From assembly GCA_020632995.1 (NCBI GenBank), contig JACKEN010000044.1, positions 1 through 16,600 of the forward strand: a stretch of DNA of 16,600 nt, written 5' to 3'. This DNA comes from Deltaproteobacteria bacterium. GTDB lineage: Bacteria > Myxococcota > Kuafuiibacteriia > Kuafuiibacteriales > Kuafuiibacteriaceae. Below, piece by piece: positions 1 through 7,432 of the stretch (positions are counted from its first letter, which is position 1; each line of letters begins with the position of its first letter). Made by a program: the position numbers and the translations under genes. Under the pieces are notes generated by a model, which was not told the origin of the DNA, made no database searches, and worked only from the letters and a program-made list of their open reading frames with translations.

Positions 1-789
1 ATGCACTTCATGCCGGCGGTGACCTTCGCCAAGCTCACCGGGCAAGAGGCCTTGCTCGACCGCGAGGTGCGGGGGGAGCGCAGCGGGCAGCAGCGGGGCG
101 GCGACCTGTCGCGCATCAGCCTCCCGAACCTCTTCGCCCGGGTGGCGCGGGAGCGCCCCACCGGCCGCCTCACCTTCCTGCTCCACTGCCCCACCGGCGA
201 GGTCGGGTTCGAGATCCACCTCGTGAAGGGGCAGCCGACCTTCGTCTACGCGAACGAGCCCCACCTCCAGCTCCCCAGCCTGATGGTGGCCCAGAACCTG
301 CTGCAAGAGAACTTGCTCCCGGGGGTGATGCAGCTGGTCCTCGCCACCGACCGCCGCCTCGAGGACGTGGTGGCGCGCGAGTCCTCGATGGACCTGCGCC
401 CCTACCAGGCGGTGTTCATGCGGGAGCGCCTCGGCTTCCTGTTCCGGAACGCCCGCGGGCGCTTCGAGATGGACACCCAGCTCCTCCCCGCCCGCACCGA
501 GCCCTTCGCGTACTCGCTGATGGCGGTGCTCCCCGACCTCGTCTACCGCTTCATGCCGCCCAACGAGGTCGCCCAGGCGGTGGTGCCGCTCCTCGGCACC
601 CGGGTGCGGCCCACCGAGCTGTTCCCCACCGGGGTGCGCCTGCTCCGGCTCACCTCCAGCCAGACCGAGCTGGTGGAGCGGATCCTGCGGGCCGAGACGC
701 TGGGCGCCGCGCTCCCCGAGGGCAAGGGCACCCGCAGCACCTACGCGATGACCTACGTGCTGCTCGAGACCGGGCTGCTGCGGGCCTGA
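1..789 (+). CDS. DUF4388-like (PatA-type) domain protein, probably 5'-truncated by the window
   Basis: The protein reads in frame from base 1 to a TGA at 787-789 (262 residues). The ATG at base 1 may be an internal Met, because nothing upstream is visible. Residues from about 36 to 140 look like the DUF4388 domain common in Myxococcota: a 'DLSRISLPNLFARVARERPTG' style opening, then a beta-rich segment (RLTFLL, VGFEIHLVKGQPTFVYAN) and helices. The C-terminal part ends in a 'YVLLETGLL' helix, the kind of tail seen after DUF4388 in regulatory proteins. DUF4388 proteins are often fused to response-regulator receiver or kinase modules. No such module is visible here, but it could lie upstream. The domain's biochemical role is not established. 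The gene converges on the minus-strand lipoprotein gene, with only five bases between the stops. Family assignment is from the pattern of the sequence only. Confidence 0.6.
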   Translation: MHFMPAVTFAKLTGQEALLDREVRGERSGQQRGGDLSRISLPNLFARVARERPTGRLTFLLHCPTGEVGFEIHLVKGQPTFVYANEPHLQLPSLMVAQNLLQENLLPGVMQLVLATDRRLEDVVARESSMDLRPYQAVFMRERLGFLFRNARGRFEMDTQLLPARTEPFAYSLMAVLPDLVYRFMPPNEVAQAVVPLLGTRVRPTELFPTGVRLLRLTSSQTELVERILRAETLGAALPEGKGTRSTYAMTYVLLETGLLRA

Positions 790-794
790 GGGGC

Positions 795-1451
795 CTACAG
801 CTCGATCCCGTGGTTGATGATCGCGCCCCTCGACATGGTCTGCGGCTGATCGTGGCAGCTCAGGCGGGTCTCGTCGGTGGAGTAGGACTCTGCGTGGATG
901 ATCTCGAGGTCCCCGACCGTGACCTGGCAGTGCTGCGGCAACTCGTGGACGGCGCTGCCGTCTCGCACGACCAGGTCCAGCTCGGCGAAGCTCGCGCCGC
1001 AGTCATTGAAGTCGTCGCCGCTCTCCTTGGTCTCGTAGGACAAGCCACCCGCATCCGCCGCGAGGAAGTGGCTACCCGACCACATGATGCGCTCGACCCC
1101 TCGCAGGTTGTCCTGCGCATCCACCGCCCAGACGATCAGGAGGATCTCGGAATAGGGGTATCCGCAGCATGAGCGGAACTCCATGCGTGCATAGGCCCTC
1201 TCCGCCGCCGGGAGGGGCCACCTGGGAATCTCGACGTGGAGCTCGGTGCCGTCGTCGAAGACCAGCTTCGACTTCTCGTCACCCGACATTCGGACGAAGC
1301 CCTCTACGTCCTTGTCATAGTATCGTGCGTACTCATCGACGAGGATCTCGATCGGCTCATCGGCCTCGCAGTCCGTTCGCGCGGCCCCGGAGCAACCGAA
1401 CGCGAGCGCCAACACGGACGCAGCCAGAGTGCCTCTTCTCGATCTCTGCAT
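795..1451 (-). CDS. Small predicted lipoprotein of unknown function
   Basis: The start is the ATG at 1449-1451 because a good Shine-Dalgarno (AGGAG) lies about six bases before it and a signal peptide begins there. An in-frame ATG further upstream (to 1565) would put about 38 unlikely residues in front of the signal. The 218-residue product starts with Arg-rich MQRSRRG, a hydrophobic stretch, and a lipobox-like LAFGC with Cys20. Phe at -2 is unusual for a lipobox, so lipidation is probable but not certain. The mature part is acidic and contains several Cys (for example the CC pair in 'FRSCCGYPYS'), suggesting disulfides outside the cytoplasm. I recognise no family. Base composition looks somewhat less GC-extreme than the neighbours. 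The gene lies 123 bases downstream of nnr on the same strand and could be co-transcribed or independent. Confidence 0.7.
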   Translation of the reverse strand: MQRSRRGTLAASVLALAFGCSGAARTDCEADEPIEILVDEYARYYDKDVEGFVRMSGDEKSKLVFDDGTELHVEIPRWPLPAAERAYARMEFRSCCGYPYSEILLIVWAVDAQDNLRGVERIMWSGSHFLAADAGGLSYETKESGDDFNDCGASFAELDLVVRDGSAVHELPQHCQVTVGDLEIIHAESYSTDETRLSCHDQPQTMSRGAIINHGIEL

Positions 1452-1574
1452 CGCCACTCCTGCGACGGGGCTCGGCGCCAAGCCTGACACCAGCCCCTCG
1501 GGTGCGTCTACTCGCTCCAGGGCCAGGCGGGTCACGTTCATTGCGAACTCACCCGAGCAGCGCAAAGTGAGGCC

Positions 1575-3104
1575 CTACTCCAGCGCCTTGAGCGCCGGCC
1601 CGAGCGCCCGGAGCACGTCCTCCGCCAACAGCGCGGTCTCCCCCACCTCCTCCGCCGCCCGGTCTCCCGCCAGGGCGTGCAGGTGCGCCGCCGCCCGCGC
1701 CGCGAGCACCGGCTCCACCCCCTGCGCGAGGAGGCTCCCCACCACCCCGGCCAGCACGTCGCCGGTGCCGCCGGTGGCCATGCCCGGGTTCCCGCATACT
1801 ACCACCGCCACCTCGCCGTCCGGGCTCGCCACCACGGTGGAGGCGCCCTTCAAGATCACCACGCAGCCCGACTCGGTGGCCACGTGCCGCGCCGCCGCCA
1901 CCCGGTCCGACTGCACCCCGTGGCTGTCCGAGCCGAGCAGGCGCGCCATCTCGCCCGGGTGCGGGGTGAGGACGGTGGGGCCCTCGCGCGCGGCCAGCCA
2001 CTGATAGTCCGCCCCGAGCGCGCCCAGGGCGCCCGCGTCGAGCACCGTCGGCACGGCCGAGCTCAGCAACACGTCTTGCACCATCTTGGCGGTCGCGGCG
2101 TCCGGGGGGAGCGAGGGCCCGAGCACGAGGGCGGTGCGGGTCGTCAAGGCATCTTGCACTGCCTGGGCGTCGATGCGCCCCTCGCCCACGCTCAGCCCCA
2201 TCAGGCTCCCGAAGGAGGGGGCGAGGCGCCGCACCGTCTCCGCGTCGCTCGCCAGGGTCACCAGGCCCGCCCCGGTCCGCTGGGCGGCGCGGGCGGCCAA
2301 CAGCGCCGCCCCCGGCCGGTCCGGCACCCCCGCCACCACGAGGACGTGGCCGTAGGTCCCCTTGTGGCTGTCGCTCATCCGGGGCGGGAAGGCCTCCTCG
2401 ATGATGTCGTCGTCGATCAGCACCGCCTGGGGCCGGACCTCGGGGATGCGCGAGGGCGGGATGCCGATGTCCGCCACCTGGATGTCGCCCGCGACGGCCC
2501 GCCCGGGGTGGAGCACGTGCCCGAGCTTCGCGCACTGGAAGGTCACCGTCACCGTCGCCACCATCGCTACCCCGAGCACCTGGCCGGTGTCGGCGCTGAT
2601 CCCGGACGGGATGTCCACCGCCACCACCGGCACGTCGGCCTCGTTCACCGCCCGGATCAGCTCCGCCCGCCACCCCTGGATCGGGCGGGACAGCCCGGTG
2701 CCGAAGATCCCGTCGATCACCACCGCCGCCATGTGCAGGCTGCCCTGCACCGCGGCCACCGCGTCGGTCTCGGTGACGTGGATCGGCGTCACCCCGAGCG
2801 CCTCCGCGCAGCGGAGCTGGTGCGCCATGTCGGCCGAGAGCTGCTCCGCCGTGCCCAGGACCAGCAGGTGGACTTGCACCCTCCGCTCCACCAGGTGGCG
2901 GGCCACCACCACCGCGTCGCCGCCGTTGTTCCCGGTGCCGGCGAGCACCAGCACCGGCCCCGGCGCCTCGACCAACAGGGCCAGCGTGGCGTCCAGCACC
3001 CCCCGCCCCGCGACCTCCATCAGCACCACGGAGGGGATGCCCACCTCGTCGATCGCGATGCGATCCAGCGCTTGCATCTGGGCGGCGGTCAGGAGGGCGT
3101 CCAT
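1575..3104 (-). CDS. nnr: Bifunctional NAD(P)H-hydrate epimerase / ADP-dependent NAD(P)H-hydrate dehydratase
   Basis: This 509-residue enzyme repairs damaged nicotinamide cofactors. The N-terminal YjeF_N domain epimerises R- and S-NAD(P)HX, and the C-terminal ribokinase-like domain dehydrates S-NAD(P)HX back to NAD(P)H using ADP. Visible motifs of the epimerase half (about 1-225) are AGTGNNGGD (55-63), DGIFGTGLSR (131-140) and VDIPSG (163-168). Those of the dehydratase half (about 240-509) are KGTYGHVLVVAG (248-259), TPHPGE (380-385) and GNPGMATGGTGDVLAG (438-453), which contains the catalytic Asp of this fold. Length and domain order are those of the usual bacterial fusion (E. coli YjeF/Nnr). 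The start ATG (3102-3104) gives the typical 'LLTAAQMQALDR' opening. No strong Shine-Dalgarno is seen. The gene is divergent from the cation exchanger gene across 84 bases, so both promoters should lie there. It is cytoplasmic, with no defects seen. Confidence 0.95.
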   Translation of the reverse strand: MDALLTAAQMQALDRIAIDEVGIPSVVLMEVAGRGVLDATLALLVEAPGPVLVLAGTGNNGGDAVVVARHLVERRVQVHLLVLGTAEQLSADMAHQLRCAEALGVTPIHVTETDAVAAVQGSLHMAAVVIDGIFGTGLSRPIQGWRAELIRAVNEADVPVVAVDIPSGISADTGQVLGVAMVATVTVTFQCAKLGHVLHPGRAVAGDIQVADIGIPPSRIPEVRPQAVLIDDDIIEEAFPPRMSDSHKGTYGHVLVVAGVPDRPGAALLAARAAQRTGAGLVTLASDAETVRRLAPSFGSLMGLSVGEGRIDAQAVQDALTTRTALVLGPSLPPDAATAKMVQDVLLSSAVPTVLDAGALGALGADYQWLAAREGPTVLTPHPGEMARLLGSDSHGVQSDRVAAARHVATESGCVVILKGASTVVASPDGEVAVVVCGNPGMATGGTGDVLAGVVGSLLAQGVEPVLAARAAAHLHALAGDRAAEEVGETALLAEDVLRALGPALKALE

Positions 3105-3188
3105 GGCCCGAGGTGTTTGCACCCGCGAGGAATCCGCACAAGCCCCTTGCCTTCCACCGCCCAGCGACGATGTTGAGCGGACCTCTCC

Positions 3189-4271
3189 GTGGACGCCCTC
3201 ACCGTCATCAAGCTCGTCGCGGGGCTCGCCCTCCTGGTGGGCGGGGCCGAGCTCCTCGTGCGGGGCGCGGCGCGCATCGCCACCGGCTTCGGCATCTCCC
3301 CCCTCGTGGTGGGGCTCACCGTGGTGGCCTTCGGCACCAGCGCCTCCGAGCTGTCGGTCAGCGTGATGGCCGCCCTGCGCGGCCAGCCGGGGCTCGCGTT
3401 CGGCAACGTGGTGGGGAGCAACATCTGCAACGTGCTCCTGATCCTGGGCCTCGCCGCGGTGGTGACCCCGCTGACGGTGGCCCGCACCCTGGTGCGCCGC
3501 GAGGGCCCGCTCATGGTGGCGGCGGCGGCGGCGATGGCGGTGCTCGCGCTCGACCACGAGATCGGCCGCCTCGACGGCGCCCTCCTCGTGCTCGGGTTGG
3601 CCGGCTACATGGCCTACACGGTGCGGGTGGCCCGGCAGTCCCGGCGCGAGGCGCTCTCCGGCCCCGAGGCCCCGGTCGAGGGCCCCGCCGGCCCCGGCCT
3701 CGCGGTGCTCTACGTACTCGGCGGCCTGGGGATGCTGGTGCTCGGCTCGGAGTGGCTGGTGAGCGGCGCGGTGACCCTGGCCCGCGCCATGGGGGTCAGC
3801 GACCTCGTCATCGGCCTCACCGTGGTGTCGATCGGCACGTCCCTGCCCGAGGTGGCGACCACCGTGGTCGCGGCGGCCCGGGGCGAGCGCGACATGGCGG
3901 TGGGGAACGTGGTGGGGAGCAACATCTTCAACGTGCTCTGCGTGCTCGGCGTCACCGCGCTTGTCGCCCCCCACGGGGTGCCGGTGCCGAGCGAAGCGCT
4001 CTTCTTCGACCTCCCGGTGATGGTCGCGGCCTGCGTGGTCGCGCTCCCCATCTTCTTCTCGAACTACGCGATCGAGCGCTGGGAGGGCGCGCTCCTGCTC
4101 GCCTACTACGCGGCCTACGTGACGTACCTGGTGCTCGCGGCCCAGAGCCACGACGCGCTCGACACCTTCAGCGGGGTGATGCTCCTGTTCGCCCTCCCCC
4201 TGTCCGCCCTCGCGGTGGTCGGCACCGCGCTCCAGAGCTGGCGGCGCCAGCGGGCCGAAGAAACCCCATAA
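3189..4271 (+). CDS. CaCA-family Na+/Ca2+ (cation) exchanger, YrbG-like
   Basis: A 360-residue integral inner-membrane antiporter of the Ca2+/cation antiporter superfamily, expected to exchange Ca2+ for Na+ or H+. The two inverted alpha repeats are clear. Repeat 1 (about 34-90) has FGTSASE (48-54) and GNVVGSN (72-78). Repeat 2 (about 200-256) has IGTSLPE (215-221) and GNVVGSNIFN (239-248). The acidic residues E54 and E221 in the two GTS..E motifs are the expected ion ligands. Repeat 1 carries Ala where the usual motif has Pro (GTSASE rather than GTSLPE), a small deviation. About ten hydrophobic segments surround a short hydrophilic loop near 146-170. The start is a GTG at 3189-3191 with only a weak ribosome site. 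An ATG at 3170 is out of frame. The gene is divergent from nnr, with no functional link evident. Confidence 0.93.
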   Translation: MDALTVIKLVAGLALLVGGAELLVRGAARIATGFGISPLVVGLTVVAFGTSASELSVSVMAALRGQPGLAFGNVVGSNICNVLLILGLAAVVTPLTVARTLVRREGPLMVAAAAAMAVLALDHEIGRLDGALLVLGLAGYMAYTVRVARQSRREALSGPEAPVEGPAGPGLAVLYVLGGLGMLVLGSEWLVSGAVTLARAMGVSDLVIGLTVVSIGTSLPEVATTVVAAARGERDMAVGNVVGSNIFNVLCVLGVTALVAPHGVPVPSEALFFDLPVMVAACVVALPIFFSNYAIERWEGALLLAYYAAYVTYLVLAAQSHDALDTFSGVMLLFALPLSALAVVGTALQSWRRQRAEETP

Positions 4272-4320
4272 CCCACACCGTCAGTGGACGCGTCGGCGCG
4301 CCTGGGCTACGCGACGGGGG

Positions 4321-7035
4321 ATGACCTCGCATGCGAAGGGCGCGCTCTTGGTGCTGGCCCTGGGCCTGACGGCCTGCACGGTGGAGCCCCCGACCTTCGG
4401 CACCGACGCCGGCACCGCCGATGTCGGGTTCCCCGACGCCGGGTTCCCCGACAGCGGCCCACCCGACTGCCTCAGGGACCCCGGGGTGTGCGGCCCCGCT
4501 CAGTTCTGCAGCCCCGACGGGGTCTGCCTGGAGCGCGACCGAGAGTGCGGCACCTCCCTCGCCTGCGGCCCACACGACGTGTGTGTGCGCCCGGTGGTGC
4601 CCACCTCCACCACTTCGCTGCCCGGCACCTGCCAGCCCCCGCCCGGCGCCTGCCGCAGCGACGCGGAGTGCGGCGGCGGCCACTGCCTCCCCGCTGGGAT
4701 CTGCGCCCCCACCGCGGCCCGGGCCGCCCTCTCGGGCGACGCCCTGGTGCCCGAGGCGGCCTGCGGCGCCGGCCCCGAGTGTGGGGTGGCCGGGGTCTGC
4801 CGCGACGGGGTGTGCTCGGCCTGCGCGGTCAACGCGGACTGCGGCGGCGGCCTGCGCTGCGAGTCCGGGGCCTGCGTGGAGCCGAGCCGCTGCGAGGCGG
4901 CGGCCGACTGCTTCGTCGGCAACCGCTGCACCGGCGGGCGCTGCCAGCGCCGGGTCGACGCCTGCGCCGCGGAGTCCGAGAACGACGACGCCGACCACGC
5001 CACGGTGCTGGAAGACGCGGCCTACCTCGGGCTCGAGATCTGCGGCGCCGACGTGGACTACTACGCCCTGAGCGTCCCCGAGGGGCTCGGGGTGCAGGTC
5101 ATCCTGCGGAGCGACCCTGCGCAGGCCACCTTGCGGGCGGAGCTCCAGGACGCGATCGAGGATCCGGTGCCGAGCGTGGGCACCCTGGCCCTCCCCGGCC
5201 TCTACCTCCTGCAGGCCAACCCCGAGGACGGCGAGCTCCTCCTGAAGGTGTGGAGCACGGACCAGTCCGGGGGCTACGACCTGTTGGTGCGCTACGTCCC
5301 CGGCCTCTGCCAGGACGACGCGGTGGGCCTGTACGGCGACGCACAGGGCCTGATGGTCCCCGGCAACATCGCCTACACCGCGGTGGCCTGCCCCGGGCGC
5401 GACGACCTCGTGCGGGTCGACGCGGCCCCCGGCGACCGGCTCCTCGCCACCGCCACCTTCCTCGGCGCCGAGGGCGAGCCGAGCGTGGCCATCCCCGAGG
5501 CGCGCTTCGTCGACGCCCAGGGCCAGGTGGTCGACGAGGGCATGGCCTCCACCACCGGCACCACCGCGGCCGCCGCCACCGCGCCCCGACCGAGCCCCGG
5601 CGCCCTCGGCCTGCGGGTGCGGGCGCGCCAGCTCCCCACCGCGGGCGAGGCCTACGCGGTGCGCCTGACGCGAGTGTTCGCCGGCCGGGTGGGGGCCTGC
5701 GACGACGCCCCGGTGGTGAACCCGAACCTCGGCGTCCAGCGCGTGCAAGGCGACTTGTCAGCGGCGGTCGACCTCGGCCGGCCCACCTGCGCGGGGGCGG
5801 GCGGGGTCTTCGCCCTCCCCGAGCGGCGCGACGCCCTGGTGCGGCTGGCCCCGCCCACCGAGGACGTGCTCATGGTCGCCAACCTGGTGGCAGTGACCGG
5901 CACCGACCCGAGGCCCTCGCTCGCCCTCCTCACCGACTGCACCGACGACGACACCGCGGTGGCGTGCCACACCGCGCCCTTCCCGCGCTCGGTCGCGACC
6001 GTCGAGGCGCTCCTGTTGGCGGGCGAGGCCCGCACCCTGATGGTGTCGAGCGACGGCCGCTCCGAGGACGTCACCTACGAGCTGGAGGTGAGCTACACCT
6101 CGGTGGTCTCCTTCGCCAACGACCGCTGCGCCGAGGCGACCCCGCTCACCACGTCGAGCACCCAGGCGGTGCTCCTGTACGGCGGCACCGGCTGGGGCGC
6201 CCAGGACGACGACCGCCTCTGGAGCGACCTGGTCTCCGGCGCCTGCGCCCACGCGGCGGGCGACGGGGCGGGGGTGGACCGCTTCTACGCCCTGGAGCTG
6301 AACCCGGGCGAGTTGGCCGCGGTGGAGCTCACCGGCCCGCAAGGCGCCTTGCTCTGGTCGGGCCTGGCCTGCGACACCATGCCCGCGAGCTGCACCGGCG
6401 CGGTGGTGAGGGACTTCAGCAACCCGGTGGCCCGCCTCACCTTCACCGCCTCCACCAGCGGCACCACCCACTACGTGGCGGTCGACGGGATCGACGCGAC
6501 GGACCAGGGCACCTACGTGCTCCGCACCGTGCGCAACGCAGCCTGCCTGATCGACACCGACTGCCAGGGCCCCAACCTCAACCGCTGCGGGGGCTCTCCG
6601 TGCCGCTGCGACGACTTCCAGTGCCGGCTCGCGCCCGACAACGACCGCTGCAACGGGGAGCGCCTCGACTTCGGCGGCGCCGACTTCGGCAGCGCCCGGG
6701 TCACCGGCAGCACCGGGGCCGCCAACGACGACTACACCCCCACCTGCCTGTTCGCCGGCCAGCCCGACGTGGTGTACTCGGTGGCGGTGCCGGCCGGGGC
6801 CTCGGAGCTGGTGGCCCGCATCACCCAGGCGACCTTCGACCCCGCCCTCGAGATCCGCAGGGACACTTGCGTGGACGGGGGCGGCGACGTCTGGTGCCAG
6901 GACGACCTCGTGTACGGCGAGGTCCTGAACCCAGAGATCCGGGTGCGGGAGCCGGCGGCCGGCGTCTACTACCTGGTGGTGGACTCCTTCGCGGGCGAGG
7001 GCGCCTTCACCCTGGAGGTCGAGGTCCTGCCGTAG
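4321..7035 (+). CDS. Large Cys-rich lipoprotein with PPC-like beta domains
   Basis: A 904-residue exported protein. The ATG at 4321 follows a GGGGG run that can serve as ribosome site. The signal peptide MTSHAKGALLVLALGLTAC ends in a canonical lipobox with Cys19. An Asp/Ala/Gly/Pro linker follows (to about 48), then a Cys-rich part to about 220 with repeated units of the type C-x4-C-x4-C-x4-C ('CRSDAECGGGHC', 'CAVNADCGGGLRC', 'CEAAADCFVGNRC'), a pattern common in myxobacterial surface proteins. From about 220 to the end are several beta-rich segments resembling bacterial pre-peptidase C-terminal (PPC) domains, with 'DVDYYALSVPEG' and a final 'GVYYLVVDSFAGEGAFTLEVEV'. A second short Cys-rich unit lies near 740-780. 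No catalytic domain is visible, so it may be an adhesin, scaffold or binding protein; that is a guess. It starts 49 bases after the exchanger gene and could share its transcript. Confidence 0.85.
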   Translation: MTSHAKGALLVLALGLTACTVEPPTFGTDAGTADVGFPDAGFPDSGPPDCLRDPGVCGPAQFCSPDGVCLERDRECGTSLACGPHDVCVRPVVPTSTTSLPGTCQPPPGACRSDAECGGGHCLPAGICAPTAARAALSGDALVPEAACGAGPECGVAGVCRDGVCSACAVNADCGGGLRCESGACVEPSRCEAAADCFVGNRCTGGRCQRRVDACAAESENDDADHATVLEDAAYLGLEICGADVDYYALSVPEGLGVQVILRSDPAQATLRAELQDAIEDPVPSVGTLALPGLYLLQANPEDGELLLKVWSTDQSGGYDLLVRYVPGLCQDDAVGLYGDAQGLMVPGNIAYTAVACPGRDDLVRVDAAPGDRLLATATFLGAEGEPSVAIPEARFVDAQGQVVDEGMASTTGTTAAAATAPRPSPGALGLRVRARQLPTAGEAYAVRLTRVFAGRVGACDDAPVVNPNLGVQRVQGDLSAAVDLGRPTCAGAGGVFALPERRDALVRLAPPTEDVLMVANLVAVTGTDPRPSLALLTDCTDDDTAVACHTAPFPRSVATVEALLLAGEARTLMVSSDGRSEDVTYELEVSYTSVVSFANDRCAEATPLTTSSTQAVLLYGGTGWGAQDDDRLWSDLVSGACAHAAGDGAGVDRFYALELNPGELAAVELTGPQGALLWSGLACDTMPASCTGAVVRDFSNPVARLTFTASTSGTTHYVAVDGIDATDQGTYVLRTVRNAACLIDTDCQGPNLNRCGGSPCRCDDFQCRLAPDNDRCNGERLDFGGADFGSARVTGSTGAANDDYTPTCLFAGQPDVVYSVAVPAGASELVARITQATFDPALEIRRDTCVDGGGDVWCQDDLVYGEVLNPEIRVREPAAGVYYLVVDSFAGEGAFTLEVEVLP

Positions 7036-7281
7036 TTCGTGCCCGTCCCGCGTCCACGCGATGAAGCGACGTGGGCGACCTCCAGTCAGTGCGAAAAATT
7101 TCGGTGGAGGGCAAACGTCAACCTGCCTTCCTCCTCCGCGGCTGATCGCGCGCAGGTCCGCTGCCCGGCGCTACTGGGCGCTCTTATCATTTCGAGATTG
7201 GCGCGGCGCGCCATTGGCTCGGCGCCACCAGGCAGTGCAAGGCGCCTGGCATCCCAAATGGGTGACGTCGCGGCGCTCAGG

Positions 7282-7302
7282 GCAACTCATGACCCCAGTT
7301 GC
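7282..7302. repeat. Short perfect inverted repeat (GCAACT / AGTTGC)
   Basis: GCAACT (7282-7287) and AGTTGC (7297-7302) are separated by nine bases. The repeat lies about 30 bases before the -35 candidate of the SBP56-like gene. It could be an upstream operator or chance; there is nothing to identify a regulator. Confidence 0.3.
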
Positions 7303-7332
7303 AAGGTAGACTTCAGGAGTAACCTGCCCACA

Positions 7333-7361
7333 TTGATCGGCGCTCGATGGCTCCTCATAGT
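7333..7361 (+). promoter_or_regulatory. Candidate sigma70-type promoter of the SBP56-like gene
   Basis: TTGATC (7333-7338) is followed after exactly 17 bases by CATAGT (7356-7361), a 4/6 and 4/6 match to the sigma70 hexamers. It would give a leader of about 65 bases before the ATG at 7433. Such matches also arise by chance. Confidence 0.35.
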
Positions 7362-7432
7362 CGTGCGACGGGCATCGCTCGCTGCTGACGAGAGCGATGG
7401 CCTCGAACCCAAGAAGCCGAAAGCAGGTAAGC

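Larger units (their letters stand above)
7036..7432. other. Intergenic region without a supported gene
   Basis: This 397-base stretch is open in places but shows no ribosome site, no protein-like sequence and less codon bias than its neighbours, so I call no gene. It contains an AT-rich imperfect dyad (CGAAAAATTTCG, 7092-7103), a 6-bp inverted repeat (7282-7302) and a sigma70-like promoter candidate (7333-7361). No clear terminator follows the stop codon at 7035. Confidence 0.6.

Noticed and set aside
3105..4151. A long in-frame N-terminal extension of nnr reaching to 4151.
   Set aside because: It is antisense to the exchanger gene, His/Glu-rich in a shadow-like way, and the family's normal start is at 3104.
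4168..5748. Long minus-strand open frame antisense to the large lipoprotein gene.
   Set aside because: Its translation is a His/Ala/Gly/Arg-rich shadow typical of GC-rich antisense frames, while the plus-strand frame has a signal peptide, Cys repeats and beta domains.
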